NCBI RefSeq assembly: GCF_002005305.1
Contig: NZ_CP014782.1
Coordinates: 3,906,001 to 3,970,000, forward strand
DNA from: Shewanella psychrophila
Lineage (GTDB): Bacteria; Pseudomonadota; Gammaproteobacteria; Enterobacterales; Shewanellaceae
Direction: 5' to 3'
DNA: 64,000 nt
The notes below the pieces were generated by a model. The model searched no databases and was not told where the DNA came from. It saw nothing but the letters and a program-made list of their open reading frames with translations. Shown here one piece after another: positions 25,472 through 34,464 of this stretch. Position 1 is the first letter of the stretch. Every line of letters begins with the position of its first letter. The position numbers and the translations under genes are program-made.

Positions 25472-26224
25472 TTACCAACGGGTAAACTTGATAGAGACGG
25501 CTTGACCAAAACCAAAGCCTATGCCTCCCGCTTTAAGGTCAAAGATCTCGCCTTTTTTTCGGTCCCATACTTTGACTTCGTGATAAAATAAGCCACTAAA
25601 GTAATGGCCTTTAGTATCGAGTAGCTCGACTTGCTTTCCTTTTTCTAGTTGATCGAAATAGGTTTCATCAATATAAGATGATCCCGAAAATACGGGGACT
25701 GTGGCTATTCCGGCGAACTGTATAACCAACTCACCATAATTGCCAACAGCACAAGCAATAACTACTGCAGCACCGCCGCAGGTAGTGACACGATATTGTC
25801 GACCTGAGTCGGTTTCGAAAGCCCTTTTATAAACCATTCGCCCAAACACATTATCAATTTGAATGTGAATAGCTTCAGGCTGCGTTGCTCCCGTAATTTC
25901 CATCAATCGAGGTTGCTCTCCCTTAACGTTTGGTATCAACATGCTTTCTGTCATGAAGCGTTGTTCGGGAGTCATGATCTTAAAGCTAATACGATCGCCT
26001 CTTGTGTAAGTAATAAGATCTGAGAGAGAGTTAGGATTACTCATAACTAAACCCTCAATATCATTCCATTGCCCCCCATTAATGGAATATGAAGCCGTCA
26101 TTTCCTGCTTCTTATTCTCATTGGAGAATTCTAAGCTGTTTTTTAAAAAAATAGACGAACCTATTGCAGAATTTGAGATGAACAAGGACAAGTATAATAA
26201 AATAACTTTTTCTTTTGTTGCCAT
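25472..26224 (-). CDS. Exported protein of unknown function
   Basis: A 250-residue protein with signal peptide (KVILLYLSLFISNSAIGSS, cleaved about residue 23). No family recognised. The mature part is beta-rich and contains a CGGAAVVIACAVG segment that is hydrophobic enough to insert in a membrane, with two Cys eight residues apart. It begins an apparent two-gene unit with the META-like protein. No ribosome site better than AAGATC before the start. AT-rich codon use, as in the rest of the 18.7-28.7 kb block. Confidence 0.5.
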   Translation of the reverse strand: MATKEKVILLYLSLFISNSAIGSSIFLKNSLEFSNENKKQEMTASYSINGGQWNDIEGLVMSNPNSLSDLITYTRGDRISFKIMTPEQRFMTESMLIPNVKGEQPRLMEITGATQPEAIHIQIDNVFGRMVYKRAFETDSGRQYRVTTCGGAAVVIACAVGNYGELVIQFAGIATVPVFSGSSYIDETYFDQLEKGKQVELLDTKGHYFSGLFYHEVKVWDRKKGEIFDLKAGGIGFGFGQAVSIKFTRW

Positions 26225-26236
26225 AATTAGATCTTC

Positions 26237-26404
26237 ATGTTGTTTTCTGTAGTGCTAATACAAGTAGCAAATGGAATGATAGGTGAGGATGAAATAGTGA
26301 CAACCTACCCTAAAAATCAAACATACCGCAAAACTGAACCTTTAAATAACTGTCCAAAAGTATGGGATGAGTATCAACTTAATAATAAAAACATTGAAGC
26401 ATAG
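26237..26404 (+). CDS. Small ORF of 55 residues, doubtful
   Basis: It opens at ATG 26237, 12 bases from the divergent exported-protein start, and reads MLFSVVLIQVANGMIGEDEI, ending QLNNKNIEA. The first 13 residues are hydrophobic and the rest polar, as in a short exported or anchored peptide. No ribosome site is visible, and the IS3 remnant begins at its stop, so it may be the 5' remnant of a longer gene. Confidence 0.3.
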   Translation: MLFSVVLIQVANGMIGEDEIVTTYPKNQTYRKTEPLNNCPKVWDEYQLNNKNIEA

Positions 26405-27627
26405 TGATAAGTCCCTAGAACAGTAAACACTTCATAGAGTTATAATAAACCAAAAAACATGAGGTGTTACATGCGCGGAAAACGATATCCTGAAGAGTTT
26501 AAAACCGAAGCTGTTAAGCAGGTCACTGAGAGTGGTCATCAAATCGCCGTGTGGCAGAAAGATTAGGCATCACTCCCAAAAGTCTGCACAACTGGATTAA
26601 CAAATTTGATAAGCCAGAAAAGCAACACATTACTATTGATAATCAGCAAGACGAAATACCTAAACTTAAGGCAGAACTACGCAAAACAATATATTAGAAT
26701 ATATGTTGCATTGACCGATTGAGTCTACAGACGTGTACTTTGCAAGCGAGTCAAAGAAAAGTACACGTTCATAAAGTCTAGGCTCAAGCAGTATCCAGTG
26801 AAAACCTTATGCGAACACTTGATGTCCACCGAAGTGGTTTCTATGCCTGGCTGAAAGAACCTCAGAGTCGTAGAGTTACTGAAGATCAGCGGTTGCTGGG
26901 TAAGATTAAACAGTTTTGGCTGGAAAGCGGCTGTGTATATGGCTACCGAAATATCACTTGGACCTTAAAGACAATGGTGAGACTGTTGGTAAGAATCGTA
27001 TGAGAAAGGCTGAAATTAAGGCTGTGTGAGGCTATAAGCGCAACCCAAACTTTGGTGGAGTGATGTTAGCCATACAGCAGCTAGCACGTTAAATAGAGGC
27101 TTTGACGTCGCTGAACCCAACAAGGTTTGGGTGACCGATTTTACTTATATTCACACTCATGAAGGCTGGCTTTATCTCACTGTTGTGATCGACCTGTTCT
27201 CACGACAACTTTTCGGTTGGACAATAAAAATCACAGCTAGGACTGACCTAGTTATTGATGCACTACTGATGGCTGTATGGAGGCGAACACCAACAGAAAA
27301 GGTGCTCATACATTCCGATCAAGGTGTGCAATATTCCTGCTCAGATTGGCGTAGTTTTCTTAAAGATCACAATCTTGAAGCCAGTATGAGTCGAAGAGGA
27401 AATTGTCATGATAATGCTGTAGCTGAGAGTTTCTTCTCGCTGCTGAAGAAAGACAGGGTAAAGCGAAAAGTCTACAACACCAGAGATGAAGCACGTTCTG
27501 AAATATTTAACTATATCGAATATTTCTATAATTCAGTGCGGCATCATGGTAGTAATAACGGACTGTCTCCGATGAAATTCGAGAGGCGGTATTATGAGAA
27601 GCTAGAAAGTGTCTAGAAAACTTGGGC
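26405..27627 (+). mobile_element. Decayed IS3-family element
   Basis: The element carries orfA and orfB remnants on the plus strand. The left end is near TAAGTCCCTAGAACAG (26408) and the right end near GTCTAGAAAACTTGGGC (27612-27628), which share a CTAGAA core in inverted orientation. The right end cuts into the IS256 transposase, so IS3 arrived later or deleted part of it. Confidence 0.7.
26471..27616 (+). pseudogene. IS3-family transposase (orfA and orfB), frameshifted
   Basis: orfA starts at ATG 26471 (MRGKRYPEEFKTEAVKQVTE), shifts frame near 26547, and continues as RLGITPKSLHNWINKF. orfB pieces are MRTLDVHRSGFYAWLKEP from 26809 and, after further shifts, the intact integrase core from 27131: MTDFTYIHTHEGWLYL (D), LIHSDQGVQYSC (D) and GNCHDNAVAESFFSLLKKD (E). 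All three catalytic acids are still readable, but the reading frame is broken at least three times. Confidence 0.85.
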
Positions 27628-28680
27628 TTACCAGTCATCATTTGGAAAGAGCTTACGATTCTTGATTGCTTTCCTGATCACACTGTTTAATGACTCGATA
27701 GCATTGGTTGTATAGATGGCTTTCCGGATGTCTTGAGGGGAATTAAATTGCGTATTAAGATTAGCCCAGTGCCTGTGCCAGGATACTGGGATATTTAGCG
27801 TCCTATTGCTCTCCAAAACGTTCTAAATTAAGCAACACTTCCTCTTTGGTAAATCCTCTTTAAATCAGTTGTCACCGCCTTGTTATCTTTGTACGGCACA
27901 AACTTCATCGAGTTTCGAACCATTATAGACGATGCAAAGCTGAATTTGAGTGTTTGGGAACACGGTATTTATGGCATCTGGAAAACCTTTTAGACCGTCA
28001 ATACAGGCGATGAGGATTTCTTTGAGCTCACGATTTTGAAGTTCTGTCAGCACATTTAACCAAAACTTAGCGCCCTTGTTCTCAGCTATCCACATGCCAA
28101 GCAACTCTTTATGGCCTTCGAGGCTAACACCAAGTGCGAGGAAAATAGCTTTGTTGATGACCTTACTGTTCTCCCTGATTTTAACCAAAATACAGTCAAG
28201 GTAAACGATAGGATACACAGGTTCTAGCGGACGAGATTGCCATTCGACGACACGCTCGAGGACTGAGTTAGTGACGCGAGAAATTCGCGTTGGTGATATC
28301 TCTGCGCCATACATCTCATCAAAGGTATCGACAATATCTCGTGTCGTCATTCCTTTCGCATAAAGATGTAAAATTATGTCATCCATCGAGGTGAAGCAGC
28401 TTTGGTTCTTTTTAACCATCTCAGGCTCAAAGCTACCATTTCGGTCACGGGGAGTGTCTAACTCGAAGCATCCATCTTCGGTCTTTATTTGTTTGTAGGA
28501 GTGGCCATTGCGGTTATTACCAGCCGCGACCTTCTCGTTTTTTTGATAGCCTAAGTGATGATCGAGTTCAGCATTCAATGCGGCCTCAACAGTGACTTTG
28601 GTAAGCATACGGCGTTGTACAAGGACTTCTCTAATAAAGAAATATCCCCGCCTGTCAGAGTCAGAACCAAGGGATATCAA
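27628..28680 (-). pseudogene. IS256-family (Mutator-type) transposase, frameshifted and truncated
   Basis: Starting near 28680 it reads through VTVEAALNAELDHHLGYQ, the DDE region PVYPIVYLDCILVKI, and ILIACIDGLKGFPDAI. A base loss near 27905 moves the frame at LCIVY/MVRNSMKFVPYKDN. The C-terminal part DIRKAIYTTNAIESLNSVIR, with the catalytic Glu, lies in another frame and ends at FPNDDW, where the IS3 end begins. About 40 terminal residues are missing. Confidence 0.85.
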
Positions 28681-28752
28681 TCGGCATCTAGCTCCTAGTT
28701 TCCTAGCTCTTAAAACTAATGTTAAACGGAACTAATGCCTAAAAGATGAAGG

Positions 28753-28932
28753 TTAGTTATAACCGCGCACATAGTTCCAGGTCACATCGTCACTCATGTT
28801 AGCTTCGATATTATAAGCTTGGTATTCTTTCTTAATGGCACTCACCATTGAAAACTCACCAAAGCCTTCTATCTGGTCATTCAGGTGATTATTTTGATCG
28901 TTCTTTAACACTACTTTTTTTGAATTATTCAT
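28753..28932 (-). CDS. Small 59-residue protein, unknown family
   Basis: ATG 28932 has a good ribosome site (GAGGATG, six bases away). The product begins MNNSKKVVLKNDQNNHLNDQ and ends in an aromatic, glycine-containing tail (WNYVRGYN). There is no signal peptide, transmembrane segment or Cys. The centre, GFGEFSMVSAIKKEYQAYNI, could form a helix. Highly charged first half plus aromatic tail is compatible with a peptide-natural-product precursor or a small regulatory protein, but no modifying enzyme is adjacent. It lies 480 bases downstream of phoX on the same strand and beside the IS256 end. Below usual annotation length, so it may be unannotated. Confidence 0.55.
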   Translation of the reverse strand: MNNSKKVVLKNDQNNHLNDQIEGFGEFSMVSAIKKEYQAYNIEANMSDDVTWNYVRGYN

Positions 28933-29412
28933 AATACATCCTCATTAATACTAATACTTTCACAACTAGGTCAGCTTAAGGAAGATTTAGCGCTTCGCTC
29001 TTATACCAATAAATAATAGGTACTAAATAATTCCAACTGATAAAATAATTAGACAATAAACTCAGCCATTGTTAAATATGTAACATTAAAACTTAAGTTT
29101 GAACACAATAAAACTTAAGTACTAACAGCAGTGAGTGCCTAACCAACATTACACCATCGTATAAAATATTCAACAGTCAATTTAATCAATTTGTATCGAG
29201 AATGTAGTTTGAGTGGGGCTTTAGGGCTTAGCTCTGGTGATAATGGGACGAATGAGAATGTACTGATATGAATGTTCCGAAGGACAATCAGGCAGTGGCT
29301 AGATGCCACCACCTAAAAGTTTAACTGTTTACTGCTATCAATTAACTAATTAGCTTAGATCTAAGCTGTGAGATAGCCGCTTGATATGCGCTATAAGTTT
29401 CATTCTGGTGTA
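28933..29412. other. AT-rich intergenic region downstream of phoX
   Basis: No gene seen. AAAACTTAAGT occurs twice, 25 bases apart (about 29088 and 29113). Expected to hold the promoter of the small gene at 28753-28932. No clear phoX terminator. Confidence 0.4.
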
Positions 29413-31443
29413 CTAAACGCCAATCTCACCACCATCATCTTTGCGAATGATCACTGTAGCAGAGCGAGGGCGGACCACCTCTCCTTGCGGAGTTTCTGCA
29501 GTGGCATCCATACTATAGGGCCAATTGCCTGGGTGCTGAACATTCAAGAAACAGTTTTTCTGATCTGGGGTAAAAGTGAGACCCGTTATCTCACACCCGT
29601 TAGGGCCGACAAAGAAACGTCGTAATTCACTTTGATTATCGCCATGGATGATGTCAGCCTTGCCGTCCTTATCAACCAGTTGAGTGGGAATAACCGCCAG
29701 CATCTGATCGTTGGTCTTATCTTTAACTTCCATCGCTCCGCTATTATCCGTTTGTACCCAAAGTATGCCACGGGCATCGAACGCTAAACCGTCGGGGCAG
29801 GCGAATTCATTCGATTCGGTTAAGCCAGATAAATTCACGCCATCAGCGCCGTCGGAGGGAGCACCAAATACAAATATATCCCAGTTAAACTCATTGCTCG
29901 CTTCACTGTCGTTCCAACGAATAATATGACCAAACTTATTATCCACTCTAGGATTGGCAACATTGGTTTCATCACGCTTAGTATTATTGGTCAGTGTCAG
30001 GTAAACGGTGCCGCTAATGGGGTCTACTGTAGTCCACTCGGGGCGATCCATTGGAGTTGCGCCAACTAAGTCTGCCGCCCCTGCTGTATTAAGAATGATC
30101 TCAGCCAATGAGCTAAAGTGATCACCGAGGGTACCACCTGCTTTAGTTTCACCATCCAAGGTTAACGCTAACCAATGGCCCATACCATCTTCACTAAAAC
30201 GCGCCACATACAAGGTGCCTTTATCCATGTACTTAGCCCCGACGGTTAATCTATCACTGCGGTCGGCATCGGCAGGATCCCACACGGCTTCAGAGACAAA
30301 CTTGTAGATGTATTCGAAACGCGCATCATGGCCCGAATAGAAACTGATGGGCTTGCCCTCCTCCACCTTGCCATAAGCACAACCTTCGTGGCGGAAACGC
30401 CCCAGAGCGGTACGTTTAACGGCAACAGATTGTGGGTCATGAGGATCAATCTCGACAATATAGCCGTAACCATTGGCTTCATTTCTGTAATCTTCCAGCG
30501 AATTAGTCCCAGTTGGGGTGACATTAAAACGCGCAAACTCGCTTTCTTGCTCACTCTCATCACCAGCAAGATCTTCCCAGCCATAGCGACCACCACTGGT
30601 TGAAATACCAATTCTCTGTTGTTGCTCAGATAGCTCACCTGTATTGACAAAATATCCTGGCCAGTTTTCTTCACAGGTCAAATAAGTGCCCCATGGCGTA
30701 AACCCATTACCACAGTTGTTAGATGTGCCTCGAGTGCTCTCACCAGTTGGTGAGAACGGCGTTATCAGTTCGCTATGACCTGACAAAGGTCCGGCAATCA
30801 TCATCTCAGTTGCAGCGGTATAACGACGGTTGTACTCATCGTTTTTTATCACCTGCCAACTACCATCAATAAGCTGAACACGAACAACACTGATACCATG
30901 TGCGTTGATCTCTTTTCTGATCTCTTCGGCGCTGTTTCTTAAACCAGAGCTAGGATCGGAGCTTGGCCCATTAGGGTGCAGTGCAGCTGGCTGAATATAC
31001 TCATGGTTGATACACAACAAGCCATCGGTTGACGATTCATTTAGCGGATAAAAATACATACCATCATGATTTTGACCGACCGAGTTAGCTTGATCTAAGG
31101 CTGTATTACTGCCATCACTCTGCCATTCTTGAGCCATATCATTAAGTGGTGTGCCCCAAGGAGCTAACACCTGAGCCGAGTATCCATTAGCAACCACAAC
31201 ACTGTCTTTCTTAGCACAGGCGATGGAATCGAAGCCTAATTTAAGATCAGGTATTGGATCAGGCTTAGTATCATTGCTGCTGAAACAGCCTGTGAGTCCG
31301 ACACCACTAAAGAGTGAAAATCCGGCGGCGCCTAAGCCCGTTTTTAACATGCTTCTTCTCGAAATATGTTTATCTAAGACATCTGAAAAGGTTTCATTAT
31401 TGCTTTTGTTATACACAGTTCCATCGTGGGTTGCTTTACTCAT
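29413..31443 (-). CDS. phoX: PhoX-family alkaline phosphatase (DUF839), Tat-exported
   Basis: A 676-residue protein from ATG 31443, with GAGGATATT as ribosome site; a 10-residue-longer frame exists. A twin-arginine motif (HISRRSMLKTGLG) at about 30 is followed by a hydrophobic stretch ending GVGLTGCFSS, a lipobox, so it is probably a Tat-exported lipoprotein. PhoX enzymes hydrolyse phosphomonoesters using an iron-calcium centre. Family blocks include LLCINHEYIQP, NNCGNGFTPWGTYLTCEENW, FRHEGCAYGKVEEGKPISFY and DGLAFDARGILWVQTD. Two tandem Pho boxes in the promoter predict induction by phosphate starvation through PhoB. Confidence 0.9.
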   Translation of the reverse strand: MSKATHDGTVYNKSNNETFSDVLDKHISRRSMLKTGLGAAGFSLFSGVGLTGCFSSNDTKPDPIPDLKLGFDSIACAKKDSVVVANGYSAQVLAPWGTPLNDMAQEWQSDGSNTALDQANSVGQNHDGMYFYPLNESSTDGLLCINHEYIQPAALHPNGPSSDPSSGLRNSAEEIRKEINAHGISVVRVQLIDGSWQVIKNDEYNRRYTAATEMMIAGPLSGHSELITPFSPTGESTRGTSNNCGNGFTPWGTYLTCEENWPGYFVNTGELSEQQQRIGISTSGGRYGWEDLAGDESEQESEFARFNVTPTGTNSLEDYRNEANGYGYIVEIDPHDPQSVAVKRTALGRFRHEGCAYGKVEEGKPISFYSGHDARFEYIYKFVSEAVWDPADADRSDRLTVGAKYMDKGTLYVARFSEDGMGHWLALTLDGETKAGGTLGDHFSSLAEIILNTAGAADLVGATPMDRPEWTTVDPISGTVYLTLTNNTKRDETNVANPRVDNKFGHIIRWNDSEASNEFNWDIFVFGAPSDGADGVNLSGLTESNEFACPDGLAFDARGILWVQTDNSGAMEVKDKTNDQMLAVIPTQLVDKDGKADIIHGDNQSELRRFFVGPNGCEITGLTFTPDQKNCFLNVQHPGNWPYSMDATAETPQGEVVRPRSATVIIRKDDGGEIGV

Positions 31444-31501
31444 AATATCCTCAGTACGACTAATTGCTGACATATTCTGAGCTGAACTCTAATGAGAGTA
31501 A

Positions 31502-31541
31502 GTGACACTAACATGACGGAAAAAGAACATATTTATGACAT
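31502..31541 (-). promoter_or_regulatory. Two tandem Pho boxes upstream of phoX
   Basis: On the minus strand ATGTCATAAATATGTTCT (31541-31524) and CCGTCATGTTAGTGTCAC (31519-31502) each match the 18-bp Pho box (two CTGTCAT-like repeats with a four-base spacer). Their offset is exactly 22 bp, so four half-sites repeat every 11 bp on one helical face. They lie about 60-100 bases before the phoX start. Confidence 0.8.
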
Positions 31542-31639
31542 GAAACCAATTGGCATAATAAAAATATGCGCTCTTAGTGATCGTAATGATATGAAATAAG
31601 TTTTAAATAAAGCAGTACCCTATTACTGGGAATAATAAA

Positions 31640-31664
31640 AATGCCGACCTTGTAGGTCGGCATT
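31640..31664 (-). terminator. Rho-independent terminator of the aldehyde-oxidoreductase operon
   Basis: AATGCCGACC and GGTCGGCATT form a 10-bp stem with a five-base loop. On the minus strand it is followed by TTTTATTATT. It lies 62 bases after the xdhC stop and upstream of the phoX promoter, insulating the two. Confidence 0.85.
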
Positions 31665-31725
31665 GATTCGGCTAACTATCATTAACCGCTCTAGTGTTAG
31701 ATAGAAACAGCTAAATCGATATGAA

Positions 31726-32733
31726 CTAAACACCAGACTTAGCTAATTTAATGCCATTACGTTTAGCAATCACCTCGGCCATGATTGAAATGGCAATTTC
31801 AACGGGCGTTTTACTGCCTATGTCTAAGCCTATGGGCGCATGCAAACGTGAGATATCCTGCTCACTGTATTCACCGATACGCTTTAAGCGTTCAATCCGC
31901 GTCGCCGTGGTGCGTTTTGACCCCATGGCACCGATATAGAATGCATCCGACTCAAACGCCGCCATCAAGCCTAAATCATCAACTCTGGGATCGTGTGCTA
32001 AGGCAAGAACCACCGAACAGGAATTAACATTCTGCTCGACAAATTGATCCGGTGATTGCCAACTCACATCCACTCCGCCACTGCCTGAGGTATATTCCCA
32101 GTCGCCAGCAAGCTCTTTACGAATATCACATATCTTAACTGTGTACCCAGCAAGACGAGCGAGTTGAGCCACATGCTGGCTCACTAGGCTTATCCCCAAT
32201 AACAAGACACTCCAAGCTTGGCTGTAGTGCAATGATACTAAGTTACCTTCCACTAGCACGGCTTGGTTTGAAGATAGATCTTCAGGTTCAATTCGGCTCA
32301 AACCAGACATCAGATTGACCCGGCGGCAATAGCTTCGGCTCGATTGCTCCGCCTTGTACCAAACTGACATCTGATTTATCGATTCTTGACTCGGCTCCAA
32401 CTTCTCAATCAGCAGACGGATAGTGCCACCGCAAGGTAGCTCGAATACACTGCCCTCTTCGTTATGGTGTTTGCCATAGTCAAACAAGCAAGCAGGTGCA
32501 GTAAATTCACCTTGATTAATCATCTTAAGGAATGCCTCTTCGAGACAACCTCCAGAGATAGAACCCGCCCGTGACTTACCGTCGGTCGCAAACAAGGCAC
32601 CTATGGGTCTTGGTGCAGACCCATAGGTGCTCACAACGGTACAAAGCCATACCTGACGACGCTCAGTAAGCCAGCCCGATACGGTCTCTAATACCGAGAT
32701 ATCAGTGAGCTGCATCGGCAATGCTATCCTCAA
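31726..32733 (-). CDS. XdhC-family molybdenum-cofactor chaperone
   Basis: A 335-residue protein of the XdhC/CoxI family. The N-terminal XdhC domain has VSTYGSAPRPIGALFATDGK, GSISGGCLEEAF and FELPCGGTIRLLIE, with conserved Cys residues. The C-terminal Rossmann-like domain has LLLGISLVSQHVAQLARLAG, where the usual GxGxxG is altered, then ALAHDPRVDDLGL and YIGAMGSKRTTATRIERL. XdhC binds the molybdenum cofactor, helps sulphurate it and hands it to xanthine-dehydrogenase-type enzymes. The start overlaps the cytochrome gene by 32 bases, so it is translated as the last gene of the operon. A cytoplasmic protein, consistent with cofactor loading before Tat export of the large subunit. Confidence 0.88.
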   Translation of the reverse strand: MRIALPMQLTDISVLETVSGWLTERRQVWLCTVVSTYGSAPRPIGALFATDGKSRAGSISGGCLEEAFLKMINQGEFTAPACLFDYGKHHNEEGSVFELPCGGTIRLLIEKLEPSQESINQMSVWYKAEQSSRSYCRRVNLMSGLSRIEPEDLSSNQAVLVEGNLVSLHYSQAWSVLLLGISLVSQHVAQLARLAGYTVKICDIRKELAGDWEYTSGSGGVDVSWQSPDQFVEQNVNSCSVVLALAHDPRVDDLGLMAAFESDAFYIGAMGSKRTTATRIERLKRIGEYSEQDISRLHAPIGLDIGSKTPVEIAISIMAEVIAKRNGIKLAKSGV

Positions 32734-33934
32734 TTTTATCTACCCACTCCTGAACCTGAGACTCAGTTAAATCCGATGGCTGCTTAGTCCATACCTTACG
32801 TATGTAGTTAGTCAGCTCGGTTAACTGCTTCACATTCAATGTGTCACGATAAGACGGCATGGCATAGAAACCATGGGTATGGCTGTATCTCTGCTCCTCT
32901 ACGCCATTAAGCATCACAGACAAGGTATTGATTGGAATCGCCTTATCTATGGTGGCATTGGCAATCAATGCCGGACTGACATTCGGCTTGCCTTCACCAT
33001 TGATACCATGGCAACCGGCGCAATACCCTTTATAGAGATCGTAACCAGGATCTGATTTGTCATGGCCATTAAAGGTATCGCTCTTTGCCGCCACTTCACC
33101 ATCGTTATCCAATAAATAGCTAGTTACAGCCGACATATCGTCCTTGGTTAGATGGCTAAAACTGTGAAAAACCACCGGATACATGCCCGCAAACACGGTG
33201 CCTTTTCTCGAATAGCCTTTACGCAGCACATCGTCGAGATCTTGCTTAGTCCAGCCCTGACGGTTTAGCTCTTTCGGAGTAATATCCGACGCCTCGGCTC
33301 CACCGATAAGCTCGCCCTCAAAGTGTCTGGACTGATCCATGGCGAACATGACATCTCTTGGGGTATGACACTCACCGCAGTGGCCTAGGCCATTGACGAT
33401 GTAACTGCCTCGATTCCACTTTTCACTCTTATCAGCATTAGCCTCGAAAACCTTCGAGTCATGATTAACTAAATTCCAGGCCTTGAGTCCCATACGGATA
33501 TTAGTTGGGAACATGAGATCATTGTCCCTGTTTTCCTGTTTCACCGGTTTAGTGCTCATAAAATAGCGATACAGGGCCTCAATATCATGATCTTTCAGTA
33601 GGTGATAAGAGGTGTAAGGCATAGCTGGATAGAGGTTTCCCTTAGGGGCTATACCATCACGCATGGCATCAGTGAAATCTTCTAGGCTGTAATGACCTAT
33701 ACCAAACTCTTCATCTGAGCTGATATTGGTGGAATAGACGATGCCAAATGGGGTGGTAAATGGCAGACCGCCACCATTGGCCTGACCCTCATCGATAGTA
33801 TGGCATGCGGTACAGTCACCAAGTTTCGCAAGATACTTTCCCTGCTCGACCAGCTCATTTTCCGTGGCATTAGCTGTCAGTGGTAAGGCCAAAAACAGAG
33901 CCGATAATTTAAGTAGATTAACATTCATCTTCAT
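32702..33934 (-). CDS. Tri-haem cytochrome c subunit of periplasmic aldehyde oxidoreductase
   Basis: A 410-residue protein with signal peptide (LLKLSALFLALPLTANATEN) and three CxxCH haem-binding sites: CTACHTID (about 39-46), CGECHTPRD (about 187-195) and CAGCHGING (about 310-318). Each haem has its own cytochrome c domain, with distal Met candidates in YPAMPYTSY and FYAMPSYRD. This is the gluconate/alcohol dehydrogenase cytochrome type. It should take electrons from the 2Fe-2S subunit and pass them to quinone or a terminal oxidase. It overlaps the 2Fe-2S gene by four bases. Confidence 0.9.
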   Translation of the reverse strand: MKMNVNLLKLSALFLALPLTANATENELVEQGKYLAKLGDCTACHTIDEGQANGGGLPFTTPFGIVYSTNISSDEEFGIGHYSLEDFTDAMRDGIAPKGNLYPAMPYTSYHLLKDHDIEALYRYFMSTKPVKQENRDNDLMFPTNIRMGLKAWNLVNHDSKVFEANADKSEKWNRGSYIVNGLGHCGECHTPRDVMFAMDQSRHFEGELIGGAEASDITPKELNRQGWTKQDLDDVLRKGYSRKGTVFAGMYPVVFHSFSHLTKDDMSAVTSYLLDNDGEVAAKSDTFNGHDKSDPGYDLYKGYCAGCHGINGEGKPNVSPALIANATIDKAIPINTLSVMLNGVEEQRYSHTHGFYAMPSYRDTLNVKQLTELTNYIRKVWTKQPSDLTESQVQEWVDKIEDSIADAAH

Positions 33935-34464
33935 GGGCGAGTGAGTCCTTCTGTCGATAAGATTAACTCTTTCACTGCCTTGTAGTACTTAACATACCCA
34001 GTACAGCGACACACGTGATCGCCTAAGGCTTTCTCGATAACGGTTTCAATCTCATTCACACGAATTGGCATCAGTTTTAATTTCTCAACCAAAACTGTTG
34101 TCTCATTGACGAAACCTGAGGTACACCAACCACACTGGAAAGAGAAGTTCTCAATAAAGGTTTCCTGTACAGGAGACAGCTTGATGATCTCACCAAACTC
34201 ATTTTCCTTGGCATGACCTTCAATGGTTCTGATCTTCTTACCATTGAATCTCGACACCCCATTAATACAGGTACGTACGGATTCACTGGTGCCATCTTCG
34301 TTATCGACGATCACAGTACAGGCATGACAAACACCTACCCCACAACCAAATTTAGTCCCCGTCATATTCAGATGTTCATGAAGAAATTCGATCATCATGA
34401 CATCGTCACTGGTCTCAATTGGACCTATGGCTTTGTTGTTAATACTCAGTGCAATTGTACTCAT
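33931..34464 (-). CDS. iorA: 2Fe-2S subunit of xanthine-dehydrogenase-family oxidoreductase (IorA-like)
   Basis: A 177-residue protein with two iron-sulphur clusters. The plant-ferredoxin-type motif is CGVGVCHACTVIV with a further Cys in RTCING. The alpha-helical second-cluster domain has CGWCTSGF and CRCTGY. There is no signal peptide, so it is probably exported together with the Tat-tagged Mo subunit. ATGA-type four-base overlaps on both sides show tight operon organisation. The symbol refers to the isoquinoline 1-oxidoreductase family; the true substrate here is unknown, probably an aldehyde or heterocycle. Confidence 0.9.
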   Translation of the reverse strand: MSTIALSINNKAIGPIETSDDVMMIEFLHEHLNMTGTKFGCGVGVCHACTVIVDNEDGTSESVRTCINGVSRFNGKKIRTIEGHAKENEFGEIIKLSPVQETFIENFSFQCGWCTSGFVNETTVLVEKLKLMPIRVNEIETVIEKALGDHVCRCTGYVKYYKAVKELILSTEGLTRP

